Positions 52,314 through 60,871 of a stretch of 64,000 nucleotides of DNA are shown here, piece by piece; the stretch's first letter is position 1; each line of letters begins with the position of its first letter. Under the pieces are notes generated by a model that made no database searches, was not told the DNA's origin, and worked only from the letters and a program-made list of their open reading frames with translations. A program made the translations under genes and the position numbers. The stretch spans positions 558,001 through 622,000 of the forward strand of contig CBDHHN010000002.1 in NCBI GenBank assembly GCA_965263455.1. The letters run 5' to 3'. The stretch is from CADEDH01 sp965263455 (lineage in GTDB: Bacteria; Actinomycetota; Acidimicrobiia; Acidimicrobiales; SZUA-35).

Positions 52314-52326
52314 GGCGGTATACTTT
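52303..52326. promoter_or_regulatory. Putative PadR operator/divergent promoter
   Basis: TACTCT at 52304-52309 and GGTATACTTTC at 52317-52327 flank the molybdoenzyme ATG. The GTATACTyTC element recurs at 54192-54201 before the other membrane gene of this block. Confidence 0.4.
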
Positions 52327-52357
52327 CGTGTTGACGACTCGAACCGTGTGAGGCACC

Positions 52358-52684
52358 GTGTCAACCGCACCACTGCGCGAACCGACGTTCTTCGTTCTGG
52401 CCGCCCTCGCCAGGGGTCCGGCCCACGGGTACCGGCTGGTCGAGGCGATCGAGGAGCTGTCCGAGGGCCGCGTCCGCCTGCGCACCGGCACGCTGTACGC
52501 CGCATTGGACCGGCTGCGACGCGACGGCCTCGTCGAACAACTCGACCCCGAGCCGGGTGACGGCCCGATCCGCCGCCCCATGGCGATCACCGCAGCCGGG
52601 CGCGACCTGCTCGCCTCGGAGGTGAGCCGCCTGGAGGCGAACGCCATCGCCGGACGGCTCGGATTGGCCGGCGGGCCGTCGTGA
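52358..52684 (+). CDS. PadR-family transcriptional repressor
   Basis: 108 residues, small PadR type. Winged helix FFVLAALARGPAHGYRLVEAIEE, RTGTLYAALDRLRRDGLVEQ (recognition helix), then a short dimer helix. Usually represses its own gene and a neighbouring membrane or efflux gene until a ligand binds. GTG 52358. Its stop overlaps the next start (GTGA). Confidence 0.9.
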   Translation: MSTAPLREPTFFVLAALARGPAHGYRLVEAIEELSEGRVRLRTGTLYAALDRLRRDGLVEQLDPEPGDGPIRRPMAITAAGRDLLASEVSRLEANAIAGRLGLAGGPS

Positions 52685-53538
52685 GCCCCTGTGGTCGTTG
52701 CTTGCTTTGGCTGGCAGCTCGGATGCCCGGGGTCAGCGAGGAACTGCGACGCGACCTTACGGCCAGCGTCAACGACGTCGCGAGCCGGGGGACCATCTGG
52801 GATCGGAGCGCCGAGGCGCTCAGCCTGGCCGGCCTCTCCTTGACGCTGATGGCACGTGCGGGAACCGGCGATGACCGCGGCGAGTCGATCCGCCAGGGCG
52901 TCCACCTCGGGGTCCTCGCCACCGCCCTGATCCTTCTGCCGGCGGCAGCGGCCGATCGCCATCACCTGCTCGTCGTGATGCTCGGGCTGCTGATCCCGAC
53001 TCTGGGTTCCGGCGAGGTGCTCGGGGCGCGAGTTCTGGCCACCGGAGCGGCGGCCGTTGGCGTGGCAGACGACGCGGGCAGGTGGTTCACGGTGCTCTGC
53101 CTGCTGGCCTTGGGTACGACACTCGGCCGACCGCACGATGGACGGCGATGTGTGGGTGGAGCGGTGGCGGCTGGTGTCGTGGCGTCGACCTTGGCCGCCG
53201 TCGGCTACGCCCGGCCCGACGGCGTCGAGCTGCTGTTGGTGGTCGGCACCGCTGCATCGGTCGCCGGCCTGGTTGCCGCAGGATGGTTCGATCCCCGCTA
53301 CGCCATTGCCGCTGCGATCCTGTGTGGTGTCCGGCTGGTGCAGATCGGGTCCGACGCGAGCGGGATCGGCAGTGTGATCGAGGCCATGGTCGAGGCGAAC
53401 GCGGCCGGGCTCGGCGCCGCCGGTACCGAGTGGGCGGTGCGGGTCGTGGCGATGACCGCAGGCGTCGGGGTGAGTGCCCTGGTGGCCGCACATTCGCTCC
53501 GCCACCGCGTCGGGCCGCTTCACGTCGATCTCCGCTGA
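52681..53538 (+). CDS. Hypothetical membrane protein co-translated with PadR
   Basis: 285 residues. Short helical cytosolic N-terminus (SEELRRDLTASVNDVASRG) and about six or seven membrane helices from residue 75 on. No family recognised. N-terminal C-G-R-C sequence at residues 4-7. GTG 52681 overlaps the padR TGA; membrane proteins tied to PadR genes are often its sensory or target partner. Confidence 0.7.
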   Translation: MSPCGRCLLWLAARMPGVSEELRRDLTASVNDVASRGTIWDRSAEALSLAGLSLTLMARAGTGDDRGESIRQGVHLGVLATALILLPAAAADRHHLLVVMLGLLIPTLGSGEVLGARVLATGAAAVGVADDAGRWFTVLCLLALGTTLGRPHDGRRCVGGAVAAGVVASTLAAVGYARPDGVELLLVVGTAASVAGLVAAGWFDPRYAIAAAILCGVRLVQIGSDASGIGSVIEAMVEANAAGLGAAGTEWAVRVVAMTAGVGVSALVAAHSLRHRVGPLHVDLR

Positions 53539-53560
53539 CTCGGCTCGCGACCGCACATCT

Positions 53561-54184
53561 TCATCCTCGACGGCCATCCAGGCGACCGAGTTCGACGAAG
53601 GCCAAACGCACGACGGCGGCCGCCGCCAAGCCTTGGACGACGGCAGCGAGAGCCGGTGGCATCTGGGCGGCAAAGCCGCTGGCCGGGAGCAGGACTGCGT
53701 AGGCCAACGCCCCGAGCCCATCTGCCCCTGAGCGCAGGAGCGCGGTACCGAACGCGATGAAGCCGATCGAAGCCATGACCCCGGCAGCAATCAGCCCGGC
53801 AACCAGCGGCCCGGCGGCGACCACCACATCGAGCGTCGTGTCGTCGATCGGGTCGATAACCAGATTGCGAGTGAAGCTGAGGGCCGACACGGCACCGAAG
53901 CCGACCAGGTTGAGAGCAAAGCCCACATCAAGATGGGCCGCCGGCGACCGAGGCCGAACGGCCAGGTACAGCCCGACCAAGCCGACGGCGCCCAGTGGCG
54001 CCACCATCAGACCGGCCACCCGGGCTGCGGTCGAACCGCCGAAGAAGAGATCGAGCACCGCGGCATCGACCGCCAGCACCACACCAGCCGCGATGGCCAC
54101 GGCCAGAAACCAACGTGTCGGGTCGGACCGACCCGACACCAGGCCCACCAGGGACGTCTCCACATGACCCGCATCACTATTCAT
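53561..54184 (-). CDS. Membrane protein, DUF4386-like
   Basis: 207 residues, six hydrophobic helices (first FLAVAIAAGVVLAVDAAVL). Resembles DUF4386 in layout but the call is loose. Probable member of the PadR regulon: its -10 TATACT (54191-54196) lies inside an inverted repeat. Leaderless ATG 54184. Converges with the padR operon. Confidence 0.65.
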   Translation of the reverse strand: MNSDAGHVETSLVGLVSGRSDPTRWFLAVAIAAGVVLAVDAAVLDLFFGGSTAARVAGLMVAPLGAVGLVGLYLAVRPRSPAAHLDVGFALNLVGFGAVSALSFTRNLVIDPIDDTTLDVVVAAGPLVAGLIAAGVMASIGFIAFGTALLRSGADGLGALAYAVLLPASGFAAQMPPALAAVVQGLAAAAVVRLAFVELGRLDGRRG

Positions 54185-54190
54185 GTATTC

Positions 54191-54210
54191 AGTATACTCT
54201 CAAAGAGTAC
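54191..54210 (-). promoter_or_regulatory. -10 element TATACT overlapped by an inverted repeat (candidate PadR operator)
   Basis: TATACT (54191-54196), 6 nt, then ATG 54184 on the minus strand. TACTCT (54195-54200) and AGAGTA (54204-54209) form a perfect 6-bp inverted repeat with a 3-nt centre. A bound repressor would cover the promoter. Confidence 0.5.
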
Positions 54211-54482
54211 ACCGATCAACGCGCTAGATCGGAGCCCCGTCAACGTGCCCCGAAGACCGCGCCGGAGGCCGTGGCGGCAGGTGGACACACCGGCTCGCAC
54301 GATCCTCGGCGCACCGCTCGACCCGGCGCGCGAAGAGGCTCTTGTCTTCACCGGCGCGCCGCAGCGATCCCTGCACCCAGTTGCCGAGCCCGGTCGCCGC
54401 CTTCTGCTCCATGAGGGCTTCCAGCTCCCGCCGGTCTCGGCGAAGCCAGGGGCGTGCTGATCTCAACCTCGAACTCGCGGGC

Positions 54483-54503
54483 GATGAGGGATGAGGGATG
54501 AGG
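54483..54503. repeat. Three tandem copies of GATGAGG
   Basis: Perfect 7-bp unit, three times. Not a multiple of three, so copy-number change would switch reading frame. Confidence 0.85.
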
Positions 54504-54606
54504 CGATGCGCCATCCGAGCACGTCCTTCGTCACGTGCACCTCGCCAAAGAGTTGGTCGCCCACGTGGAGGGGCGTCATCCAAGCTGACGATCCGTCCGC
54601 TCGAGA

Positions 54607-54628
54607 CCGGCACCGGTTCCGGTGCCGG
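54607..54628 (-). terminator. Perfect 10-bp hairpin
   Basis: CCGGCACCGG (54607-54616) and CCGGTGCCGG (54619-54628) with a TT centre, 16 nt beyond the stop of the membrane gene at 54644. Likely end of the moaC operon transcript. Confidence 0.55.
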
Positions 54629-54643
54629 AGCGGGTGTGGCGAC

Positions 54644-55608
54644 TCAGGGGTAGTTGACGGCCCGCGGGCCGTCGCCGGGATCCTCGTCCAGTTGCGACTC
54701 GATGTAGATGGGCTTCGGCCGCCGCCGGGACCGGGACGGCTCGTCGACGGCGGCCCGCCGGAAGAGCGAGTCGGCACCGGACGGATCCGCCTCCTCACCG
54801 TCGGTGACGGGATCGGCCCCGGTCTCCTCCGAGCGGTCGGCGCCGGTGGCGTCCGGGCCGTCGCCCTCCGCCTCGGCGACCGGCGTGTCGTCGATCATCC
54901 GATCGACCTCGATCCGATCGACCTCGACCTCGACCTCGACGTCGGGCTCCCAGGCCTGCTCGATCAGGTCGTTGACCTCGGCCACCTGGTCGATGGAACG
55001 TCCCGGGCCCGCCGCCTCGAGGGCGGCGGCGATGTCGGCCGCGGCATCGAAGGCCGAGCTGTCGAAGCCCGAATCGTCGAACGCCGGATCGGCGAAGGCG
55101 AGATCGCCGGGCACCGGACCGGGTTCGAGCACCCCACCGGCCTGGCCGGCCCGGATGGTGATGGACCCGGGGTTGATCCGGGATCGGGCCATCTGGGCCG
55201 CCACCTGGCGCTGGGCATCGACCATGCGGCTGCCGACGAAGGCGGCGTAGCCGACGTGGGCGACCAGGCCCACGACCATCATGAGGAACAGCCAGACGAA
55301 GGTGTAGCCCATGGTGGCCCGGAGGGCGATGGCCAACAGGAACGAGACGAACGTGGCCAGCATGGTGGCGAGCAGGAACTGACGCCGCCACACCTCGGGG
55401 GGACGACGCCACCAGACACGCAAGGCCTCGGCCACGCGGCCGCCACCCCGTTTCGGGGCCGGGGCCGCCGGTGGCAGATCGCGTTCGGGATGACGGGCCC
55501 GGAATTCCTCGTAGGCGGTCGGCCGCCGGGACAACAACGGACGGCCCAGCACCCAGATCCACGCCAGGAGGAGCACTCCGGCGATGGTGAGCTGGATCGT
55601 CGTCGCCA

Positions 55609-55609
<1 letters not shown>
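54644..55609 (-). CDS. Membrane protein with acidic tail, downstream of moaC
   Basis: 321 residues. One N-terminal helix (about 3-20), a basic loop with RPTAYEEFRARHPERD, two more helices (about 70-125, LATMLATFVSFLLAIAL), then a long acidic, Asp/Glu-rich cytosolic tail and a RRRPKPIYIES motif near the end. No named family; similar proteins lie beside moaC in Actinobacteria by my recollection. ATG 55609 overlaps the moaC stop (TAATG), so translation is coupled. Confidence 0.7.
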
Positions 55610-56121
<512 letters not shown>

Positions 56122-56127
56122 CAACAC

Positions 56128-56133
56128 AACTTA
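56128..56133 (-). promoter_or_regulatory. -10 element TAAGTT, leaderless start of moaC
   Basis: TAAGTT, 6 nt, then GTG 56121 on the minus strand. moaA ends 84 nt upstream, so moaC has its own promoter. Confidence 0.5.
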
Positions 56134-56216
56134 GTGGCTAACCAGCTCCAAAAGGGGGTGATGGGTGCGAGAAGCAGCGGAAAGCAGCAGCCTGACGGGC
56201 CGCCGGCTGGACGCCG

Positions 56217-57200
56217 TCAGCCGCCGATCTGGCTCATCGACTTGGACGGGCGGAGGAAGTGGACCTGCCCGATACCGTGACCGGCCCACTTCCGTTGGAC
56301 CTCGCCCAGCACCGCAGCGACCACATCCTCGTCGCTCCCGCCGCCTCGCAGGACACGTCGCAGATCGACGTGGTCGAGGGCGAAGAGGCAGTTGCGGAGC
56401 TGCCCCTCGGCCGTGAGACGGATCCGGTCGCAACTGCCGCAGAAGGGCTCGGTGACACTGGCGATGATGCCGAACTCGCCCCGGCCGTCGCGGTACACGA
56501 ACCGTTCGGCCGGGCTCGTACCCCGGGCCACCGGGTCGAAATCGAAGTGCTCGGAGGCCATGGCCAGGATCTCGTTGTAGGAGACCACGCGGTCGGCCGA
56601 CCACTCACCCTGGGCGTCCAGGGGCATGAACTCGATGAACCGGACGGTCACGCCCAGCGAGCGACCGAGGTCGAGGAAGTCGACGACCTCGTCGTGGTTG
56701 ATGCCCCGCATCAGCACGGCGTTGATCTTGACCGGATCGAACCCGGCGGCGGTGGCGGCCTCGATGCCCTCGAGCACGGCGTCGAGCGAGTTGCGCCGGG
56801 TCAGCTCCAGGAACCGGTCGGCCTGGAGGGTGTCGAGGCTGATGTTGATGCGGTTCAGCCCCGCCGCCCTCAGGTCGTGGGCCATGGTGGTCAACGTCGC
56901 CCCGTTGGTGGTCATGGCCAGGTCGACGCCGAGGGCGGCCAGCTTGGCCACCAGCACCGGAAGCCGGGCCCGGACCGTCGGCTCACCACCGGTGAGGCGG
57001 ATCGATCGGACCCCGCACTGTTCGACCAGGACCCGGGCGATACGTTCGATCTCCTCGAACGAGAGCAGGTCGGAGCGATTGAGCCATTCCATGCCTTCGG
57101 CCGGCATGCAGTACTGGCATCGGAAGTTGCAACGGTCGGTCACCGAGATCCGCAGATCGGTGTGCCGCCGCCCGAAGGAGTCGATCAGGTCGGTAGCCAC
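56217..57200 (-). CDS. moaA: GTP 3',8-cyclase MoaA (radical SAM)
   Basis: 327 residues. Starts molybdenum cofactor synthesis from GTP. N-terminal [4Fe-4S] motif Cys24-x3-Cys28-x2-Cys31 (CNFRCQYC), LTGGEPTVR SAM loop, a C-terminal cluster region FCGSCDRIRLTAEGQLRNC, and the C-terminal Gly-Gly (QIGG) needed for activity. All key residues present. GTG 57200. Confidence 0.97.
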   Translation of the reverse strand: MATDLIDSFGRRHTDLRISVTDRCNFRCQYCMPAEGMEWLNRSDLLSFEEIERIARVLVEQCGVRSIRLTGGEPTVRARLPVLVAKLAALGVDLAMTTNGATLTTMAHDLRAAGLNRINISLDTLQADRFLELTRRNSLDAVLEGIEAATAAGFDPVKINAVLMRGINHDEVVDFLDLGRSLGVTVRFIEFMPLDAQGEWSADRVVSYNEILAMASEHFDFDPVARGTSPAERFVYRDGRGEFGIIASVTEPFCGSCDRIRLTAEGQLRNCLFALDHVDLRRVLRGGGSDEDVVAAVLGEVQRKWAGHGIGQVHFLRPSKSMSQIGG

Positions 57201-57208
57201 TGCGTCTC

Positions 57209-57214
57209 AGGGTA
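57209..57214 (-). promoter_or_regulatory. -10 element TACCCT, leaderless start of moaA
   Basis: TACCCT, 8 nt, then GTG 57200 on the minus strand. Confidence 0.55.
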
Positions 57215-57252
57215 CCCGGGGCACCTGATCAGGAGCCACAACGGACGACACC

Positions 57253-58461
57253 TCAGTCCAGCCTGATCACGGTCACCGTGGCCCCCGCCTCGGCCCCCGG
57301 CCCGTCGGGCAGGACGGCCAGGCCGTTGGCCGTGGCCATCGCCGACAGCTGGTGGGAGCCCTGTCCCCCGGCCGAGCGGACCCGCCACACGCCGTCGCTG
57401 TGATGGCCGAGCACGACCCGGGCGAAGTGGGTCTTGCCGTCGGGATGCCGCCGGAGGGGCTCGTCGGCCATGGCCCGAATGCGGGGGCGGTCATGGTCGG
57501 GCCGGCCCATCATCCGCCGCAGGGCGGGTCGGGCGAACAGCTCGAAGCTGACCATGGAACTCACCGGATTGCCCGGCAACCCGAACACCGGGGTGCCCGA
57601 CAGCAGACCGAACGACAGTGGCTTGGCCGGCTTGATGGCGACCTGCATCCAGTTCATGTCACCCAGTTCGTTGAGGATGGCCTTGATCAGGTCGAAGTCG
57701 CCCATCGACACCCCGCCCGAGGTGATCACGGCGTCGCAGGTGGCCGCCCCCTCCTCGAGGGCGGCCCGGATCCGGTCCTCGTCGTCGGGGACGAGGCCCA
57801 GGTCGACCGGCTCCAACTCGGCCTCGGCCAGCAGGGCCAGAAGCGTCGTCCGGTTCGAGTCCCGGATCTGACCCGGTTGCAGCGGGGTCGAACCGACCAC
57901 CAGTTCGTCGCCGGTGGAAAGCACACCGACCCGGGGCCGCCGGACCACCGTCACCTCGGTCCGACCGACCGAGGCCAGCACCCCGAGATGACCGGGGCTG
58001 AGCACGGTGCCCTCCTCGAACACGAGGGCCCCGGCCTCGATGTCGTCGCCGGCGGGGCGGACGTGGTTGCCGACCGGCACCTCGGCCAGGAGCTCGACCT
58101 CGTCGCCGTCGGCCCGGGTCAACTCGACCATGATCACGGCGTCGGAACCCTCGGGCATCGGGGCCCCGGTCATGATCCGCATGGCCTCCCCCGCGTCCAA
58201 GGGCCGGGGGGCGACCGCCCCGGCGGCGACGGTGGCCACCACCGGTACCCGCACCGGGTCGTCCTCGGTGGCCCCGGCGGTGTCGCCGGCCCGGACGGCG
58301 AAGCCGTCCATGGCGGTGTTGGCGAAGGGCGGGATCGACTCGAGGGCCGAGACCTTCTCGGCCAGGACGAGCCCCCGGGCCTCGCCGATGGGCACGGTCA
58401 CGGGATCGAGGACGCGGATGTCGGCGTTGACCCGGTTCTGGGCCTCTTCGAGCGGGATCAT
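57253..58461 (-). CDS. moeA: Molybdopterin molybdenumtransferase MoeA
   Basis: 402 residues. Inserts molybdenum into the dithiolene pterin. Seen: PPFANTAMDGFAVRAGD near 45, RIMTGAPMPEGSDAVIMVE near 95, VGVLSTGDELV, ITSGGVSMGDFD, and PVFGLPGNPVSSMVSFELF, the last holding the conserved GNPVS loop. With moaA and moaC it supplies the two SUOX-type enzymes of this window; moaB/mogA, moaD/E and modABC are not here. Confidence 0.96.
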   Translation of the reverse strand: MIPLEEAQNRVNADIRVLDPVTVPIGEARGLVLAEKVSALESIPPFANTAMDGFAVRAGDTAGATEDDPVRVPVVATVAAGAVAPRPLDAGEAMRIMTGAPMPEGSDAVIMVELTRADGDEVELLAEVPVGNHVRPAGDDIEAGALVFEEGTVLSPGHLGVLASVGRTEVTVVRRPRVGVLSTGDELVVGSTPLQPGQIRDSNRTTLLALLAEAELEPVDLGLVPDDEDRIRAALEEGAATCDAVITSGGVSMGDFDLIKAILNELGDMNWMQVAIKPAKPLSFGLLSGTPVFGLPGNPVSSMVSFELFARPALRRMMGRPDHDRPRIRAMADEPLRRHPDGKTHFARVVLGHHSDGVWRVRSAGGQGSHQLSAMATANGLAVLPDGPGAEAGATVTVIRLD

Positions 58462-58467
58462 GCCGTC

Positions 58468-58473
58468 ACGCTA
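58468..58473 (-). promoter_or_regulatory. -10 element TAGCGT, leaderless start of moeA
   Basis: TAGCGT, 6 nt, then ATG 58461 on the minus strand. Confidence 0.6.
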
Positions 58474-58528
58474 CCGGGGCCGGGGCCGCCGGGCCCGACC
58501 CCCGACCGGCGTGGACGGTCTTCCTGGC

Positions 58529-59413
58529 TCAGCCGACGAGGCCCTCCCGTTGGGCCACCTCGGTCAGGATCTCGCGGAAGGCGGGGCCGAGGTCGGGACG
58601 CTCCAGCGCCATCTCGACCACCGCTCGCAGGTAGTCGATCTTCTTCCCGGTGTCGAAGCGGCCCTCGGTGAAGGTGAAGCCCAGCATCTGCTCGGAGTCG
58701 AGCAGGGTGGCCATGGCGTCGGTGATCTGAATCTCACCACCGACGCCGGGCCCGGTCCGCTCGATCTCGTCGAAGATTGCCGGGGTGAACAGGTAGCGAC
58801 CCATGATGGCCAGGTTCGACGGGGCCTCGGCCGCCGGCGGCTTCTCCACCAGCCCGGTGACCTTGACCAGGCGGTCGCCGAAGGGGTCGGCGGCGGCGCA
58901 ACCGTAGAGGGAGATGTCGTCCTTGGGCACCTCCATCAGCCCAACCACGGAGCAACCGTGGTTCTCGTAGGCCTCGATCATCCCCTTCACCACGCCGGCC
59001 GAGGGGTGCATGATGTCGTCGCCCAGCAGAACCACGAACGGTTCGTCACCGACGTGGTTGCGGGCCACGCCGATGGCGTGACCCAGGCCCAGGGCCTCCC
59101 CCTGGCGGACGTAGTGCAGCTGGGCCAGCTCGGCCAGCGCCTTGAGCTCGGCCGCCTCGGCCGTCTTGCCCTTGGCCTCGAGCGAGGCCTCGAGCTCGTG
59201 GAGGCGGTCGAAGTGGTCCTCCAGCACCTTCTTGTGGCGGGACGTGACGATCAGGATGTCCTCGATCCCGGCGTCGACCGCCTCCTCGATGACGTACTGG
59301 ATCACCGGCCGGTCGACCACCGGCAGCATCTCCTTGGGCACCGCCTTGGAGAAGGGGAGGAAACGGGTTCCCAACCCGGCGGCGGGAATGACGGCCTTGC
59401 GGACCTTGGGCAT
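58529..59413 (-). CDS. galU: UTP-glucose-1-phosphate uridylyltransferase
   Basis: 294 residues. Makes UDP-glucose, which OtsA and wall or capsule enzymes use. Nucleotide-binding AAGLGTRFLPFSKAVPKEMLPV near 11-32, LLGDDIMH near 131 and VEKPP near 191. ATG 59413 has GGAGGG at about 10 nt, unlike most neighbours. Transcribed from about TAGGCT 59528-59533, leaving a leader near 107 nt. Confidence 0.96.
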   Translation of the reverse strand: MPKVRKAVIPAAGLGTRFLPFSKAVPKEMLPVVDRPVIQYVIEEAVDAGIEDILIVTSRHKKVLEDHFDRLHELEASLEAKGKTAEAAELKALAELAQLHYVRQGEALGLGHAIGVARNHVGDEPFVVLLGDDIMHPSAGVVKGMIEAYENHGCSVVGLMEVPKDDISLYGCAAADPFGDRLVKVTGLVEKPPAAEAPSNLAIMGRYLFTPAIFDEIERTGPGVGGEIQITDAMATLLDSEQMLGFTFTEGRFDTGKKIDYLRAVVEMALERPDLGPAFREILTEVAQREGLVG

Positions 59414-59527
59414 GACGAGGGACCCTCCTGTCGGATTCCCACCGAGTTCCGGCGGGTGTGGCGGGAGCGACGGCAGCTGTCGACCCGCCGGACACGGCGG
59501 GGGACGACGACCTGCTCGGCCGGGCCG

Positions 59528-59562
59528 AGCCTACCAACATCGGCCGACGGCGCCGGTAGGGT
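59528..59562. promoter_or_regulatory. Divergent promoters of galU and the FmdB-like gene
   Basis: TAGGCT on the minus strand (59528-59533) faces galU and TAGGGT on the plus strand (59557-59562) faces the FmdB-like gene. Both genes lie far downstream (about 110 and 60 nt), so here leaders with ribosome binding sites are expected. Confidence 0.4.
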
Positions 59563-59623
59563 GGTTCCGCCCTTCGGGGCCCCTCCCGCCGATCCCGATG
59601 CCCCTCGACACCCCCAACGGCCC

Positions 59624-60049
59624 ATGCCTACCTACGAATACAAATGCAAGGTCTGTGACAAGCGCTTCGAGGTGCAGCAGAGCTTCACCGACGACGCGCT
59701 CACCGTGATGCCCGGTTGCGAGCAGTCGACCGACGGCACCTGCCCCGTCAAGAAGGTCTTCAGCGCCGTCGGCATCTCCTTCAAGGGCGATGGCTTCTAC
59801 CGCAACGACTCGCGTTCCGGAGCGTCGACCGGTTCAGGAGCGTCGGAGAGTTCGTCCGACAGCTCGTCGTCCTCCAGCACGTCGACGGCGGGTTCGTCGT
59901 CCGGCTCGTCGTCCTCCAGCACGTCCACAGCAGGTTCGTCCGACGGCTCGTCCTCCGCCAGCTCGTCGACAGGCTCCTCGGGCGGCTCGTCCTCCGGCAG
60001 CTCGTCGAACAACGGCGGGAGCTCCCCGTCCACCACCAAGACCGACTGA
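59624..60049 (+). CDS. FmdB-type zinc-ribbon protein with Ser-rich tail
   Basis: 141 residues. The N-terminal 60 residues match the FmdB/CxxC_CxxC_SSSS family: MPTYEYKCKVCDKRFE, with C-x2-C at 8-11 and later Cys at about 32 and 40, then VKKVFSAVGISFKGDGFYRND. The tail is unusually long (about 75 residues) and made of near-identical SSSSSTSTAGSS units; two DNA copies are visible around 59865-59960. It likely binds zinc. Role in regulation of amidases is known for FmdB only by association. Confidence 0.9.
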   Translation: MPTYEYKCKVCDKRFEVQQSFTDDALTVMPGCEQSTDGTCPVKKVFSAVGISFKGDGFYRNDSRSGASTGSGASESSSDSSSSSSTSTAGSSSGSSSSSTSTAGSSDGSSSASSSTGSSGGSSSGSSSNNGGSSPSTTKTD

Positions 60050-60126
60050 ACCCGGGCCGGGCCTGGACGGGCCGGGCGGTGCCTCGAAAACGGCCTCGTC
60101 CGCCCGGGACCGGGCCCCGACCGACC

Positions 60127-60867
60127 TCAGGTGTCGATGACGGGGACCGAGGGCACGATGCGGGGCGTCCAGGGCCGTGGCCGGTCGTAGTGGTGACCGA
60201 TCACCCGACCGGCCCCCAGGGCGGTCAGGAACTCGGTCGGGCCGTCGAAGTCGGGCATCTCGACGTAGGCGGCGCCGAAGGCCAGAGGCACGTGGGCGTC
60301 CGAACCGGCGCCGATGGCCAGGCCGTGGGCTTGGCCGTACTCGACGGCCTGACGGTTGAGCGACGAAAGGCTGGTCTTGGAGTTGTGACCCTCGATGGCG
60401 TCGACCAGGCCCTCCGCCACCAGCTCGTCGATCTCGTGGGGCCGCAGGCAGTTGCGCATGGGGTCGAACGGGTGGGGAATGTAGACCACCCCTCCCTGGG
60501 CCCGGATCCGGGCCGCGGCGTCGAGGGGCCGCAGTCCTTGGGGAACGCGCTCGGTCAGGAACAGGCCGATGACCTCCCCCTGACCCACCCGCAGTTCCTC
60601 GCCCACGACGACCCGACAGCCGATCTCGGCCAGGGCATCGCCCAGCTTCTCGGCCCCGGCGGTGGCGTTGTGATCGGTGATGCACAACACGTCGACCGCC
60701 ACCTCCTCCAGGGCCGCCAGCAACTCCTCGGGGGTGGTGGTGCAGTCCCCGGACCACATGGTGTGGCTGTGACAGTCGACCCGGACGTGGCCGGGAGTTC
60801 GCTCATCCCCGAGGTGGGGATGGCGTTCGACGGCCGACGGTGCCGGTGGACGAGGCGACCCGGTCAT
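60127..60867 (-). CDS. PHP-domain phosphoesterase
   Basis: 246 residues. N-terminal DCHSHTMWSGDCTTTPEELL (metal His-x-His) near 32, ITDHNATAG near 68, PHPFDP near 132, GAGSDAHVPL near 199: all PHP metal motifs in order. Hydrolyses a phosphoester, substrate unknown. ATG 60867 is 4 nt after the tldE stop, so it is the last gene of the tldD-tldE-PHP unit. Confidence 0.88.
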   Translation of the reverse strand: MTGSPRPPAPSAVERHPHLGDERTPGHVRVDCHSHTMWSGDCTTTPEELLAALEEVAVDVLCITDHNATAGAEKLGDALAEIGCRVVVGEELRVGQGEVIGLFLTERVPQGLRPLDAAARIRAQGGVVYIPHPFDPMRNCLRPHEIDELVAEGLVDAIEGHNSKTSLSSLNRQAVEYGQAHGLAIGAGSDAHVPLAFGAAYVEMPDFDGPTEFLTALGAGRVIGHHYDRPRPWTPRIVPSVPVIDT

Positions 60868-60871
60868 GGAC

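Larger units (their letters stand above)
54185..54643. other. Probable decayed gene region with GATGAGG triplication
   Basis: About 460 nt. No intact gene. On the minus strand two pieces look faintly protein-like but in different frames: LHVGDQLFGEVHVTKDVLGW (about 54580-54510) and ELEALMEQKAATGLGNW (about 54430-54370). The frame change falls on three copies of GATGAGG at 54483-54503; a 7-bp unit shifts frame with each change. The 129-codon frame 54224-54613 is not convincing as a whole. Either a pseudogene or non-coding. Confidence 0.35.

Noticed and set aside
54224..54613. 129-codon minus-strand gene
   Set aside because: Mixed frame character, no start signal, no domain; described instead as a decayed region.
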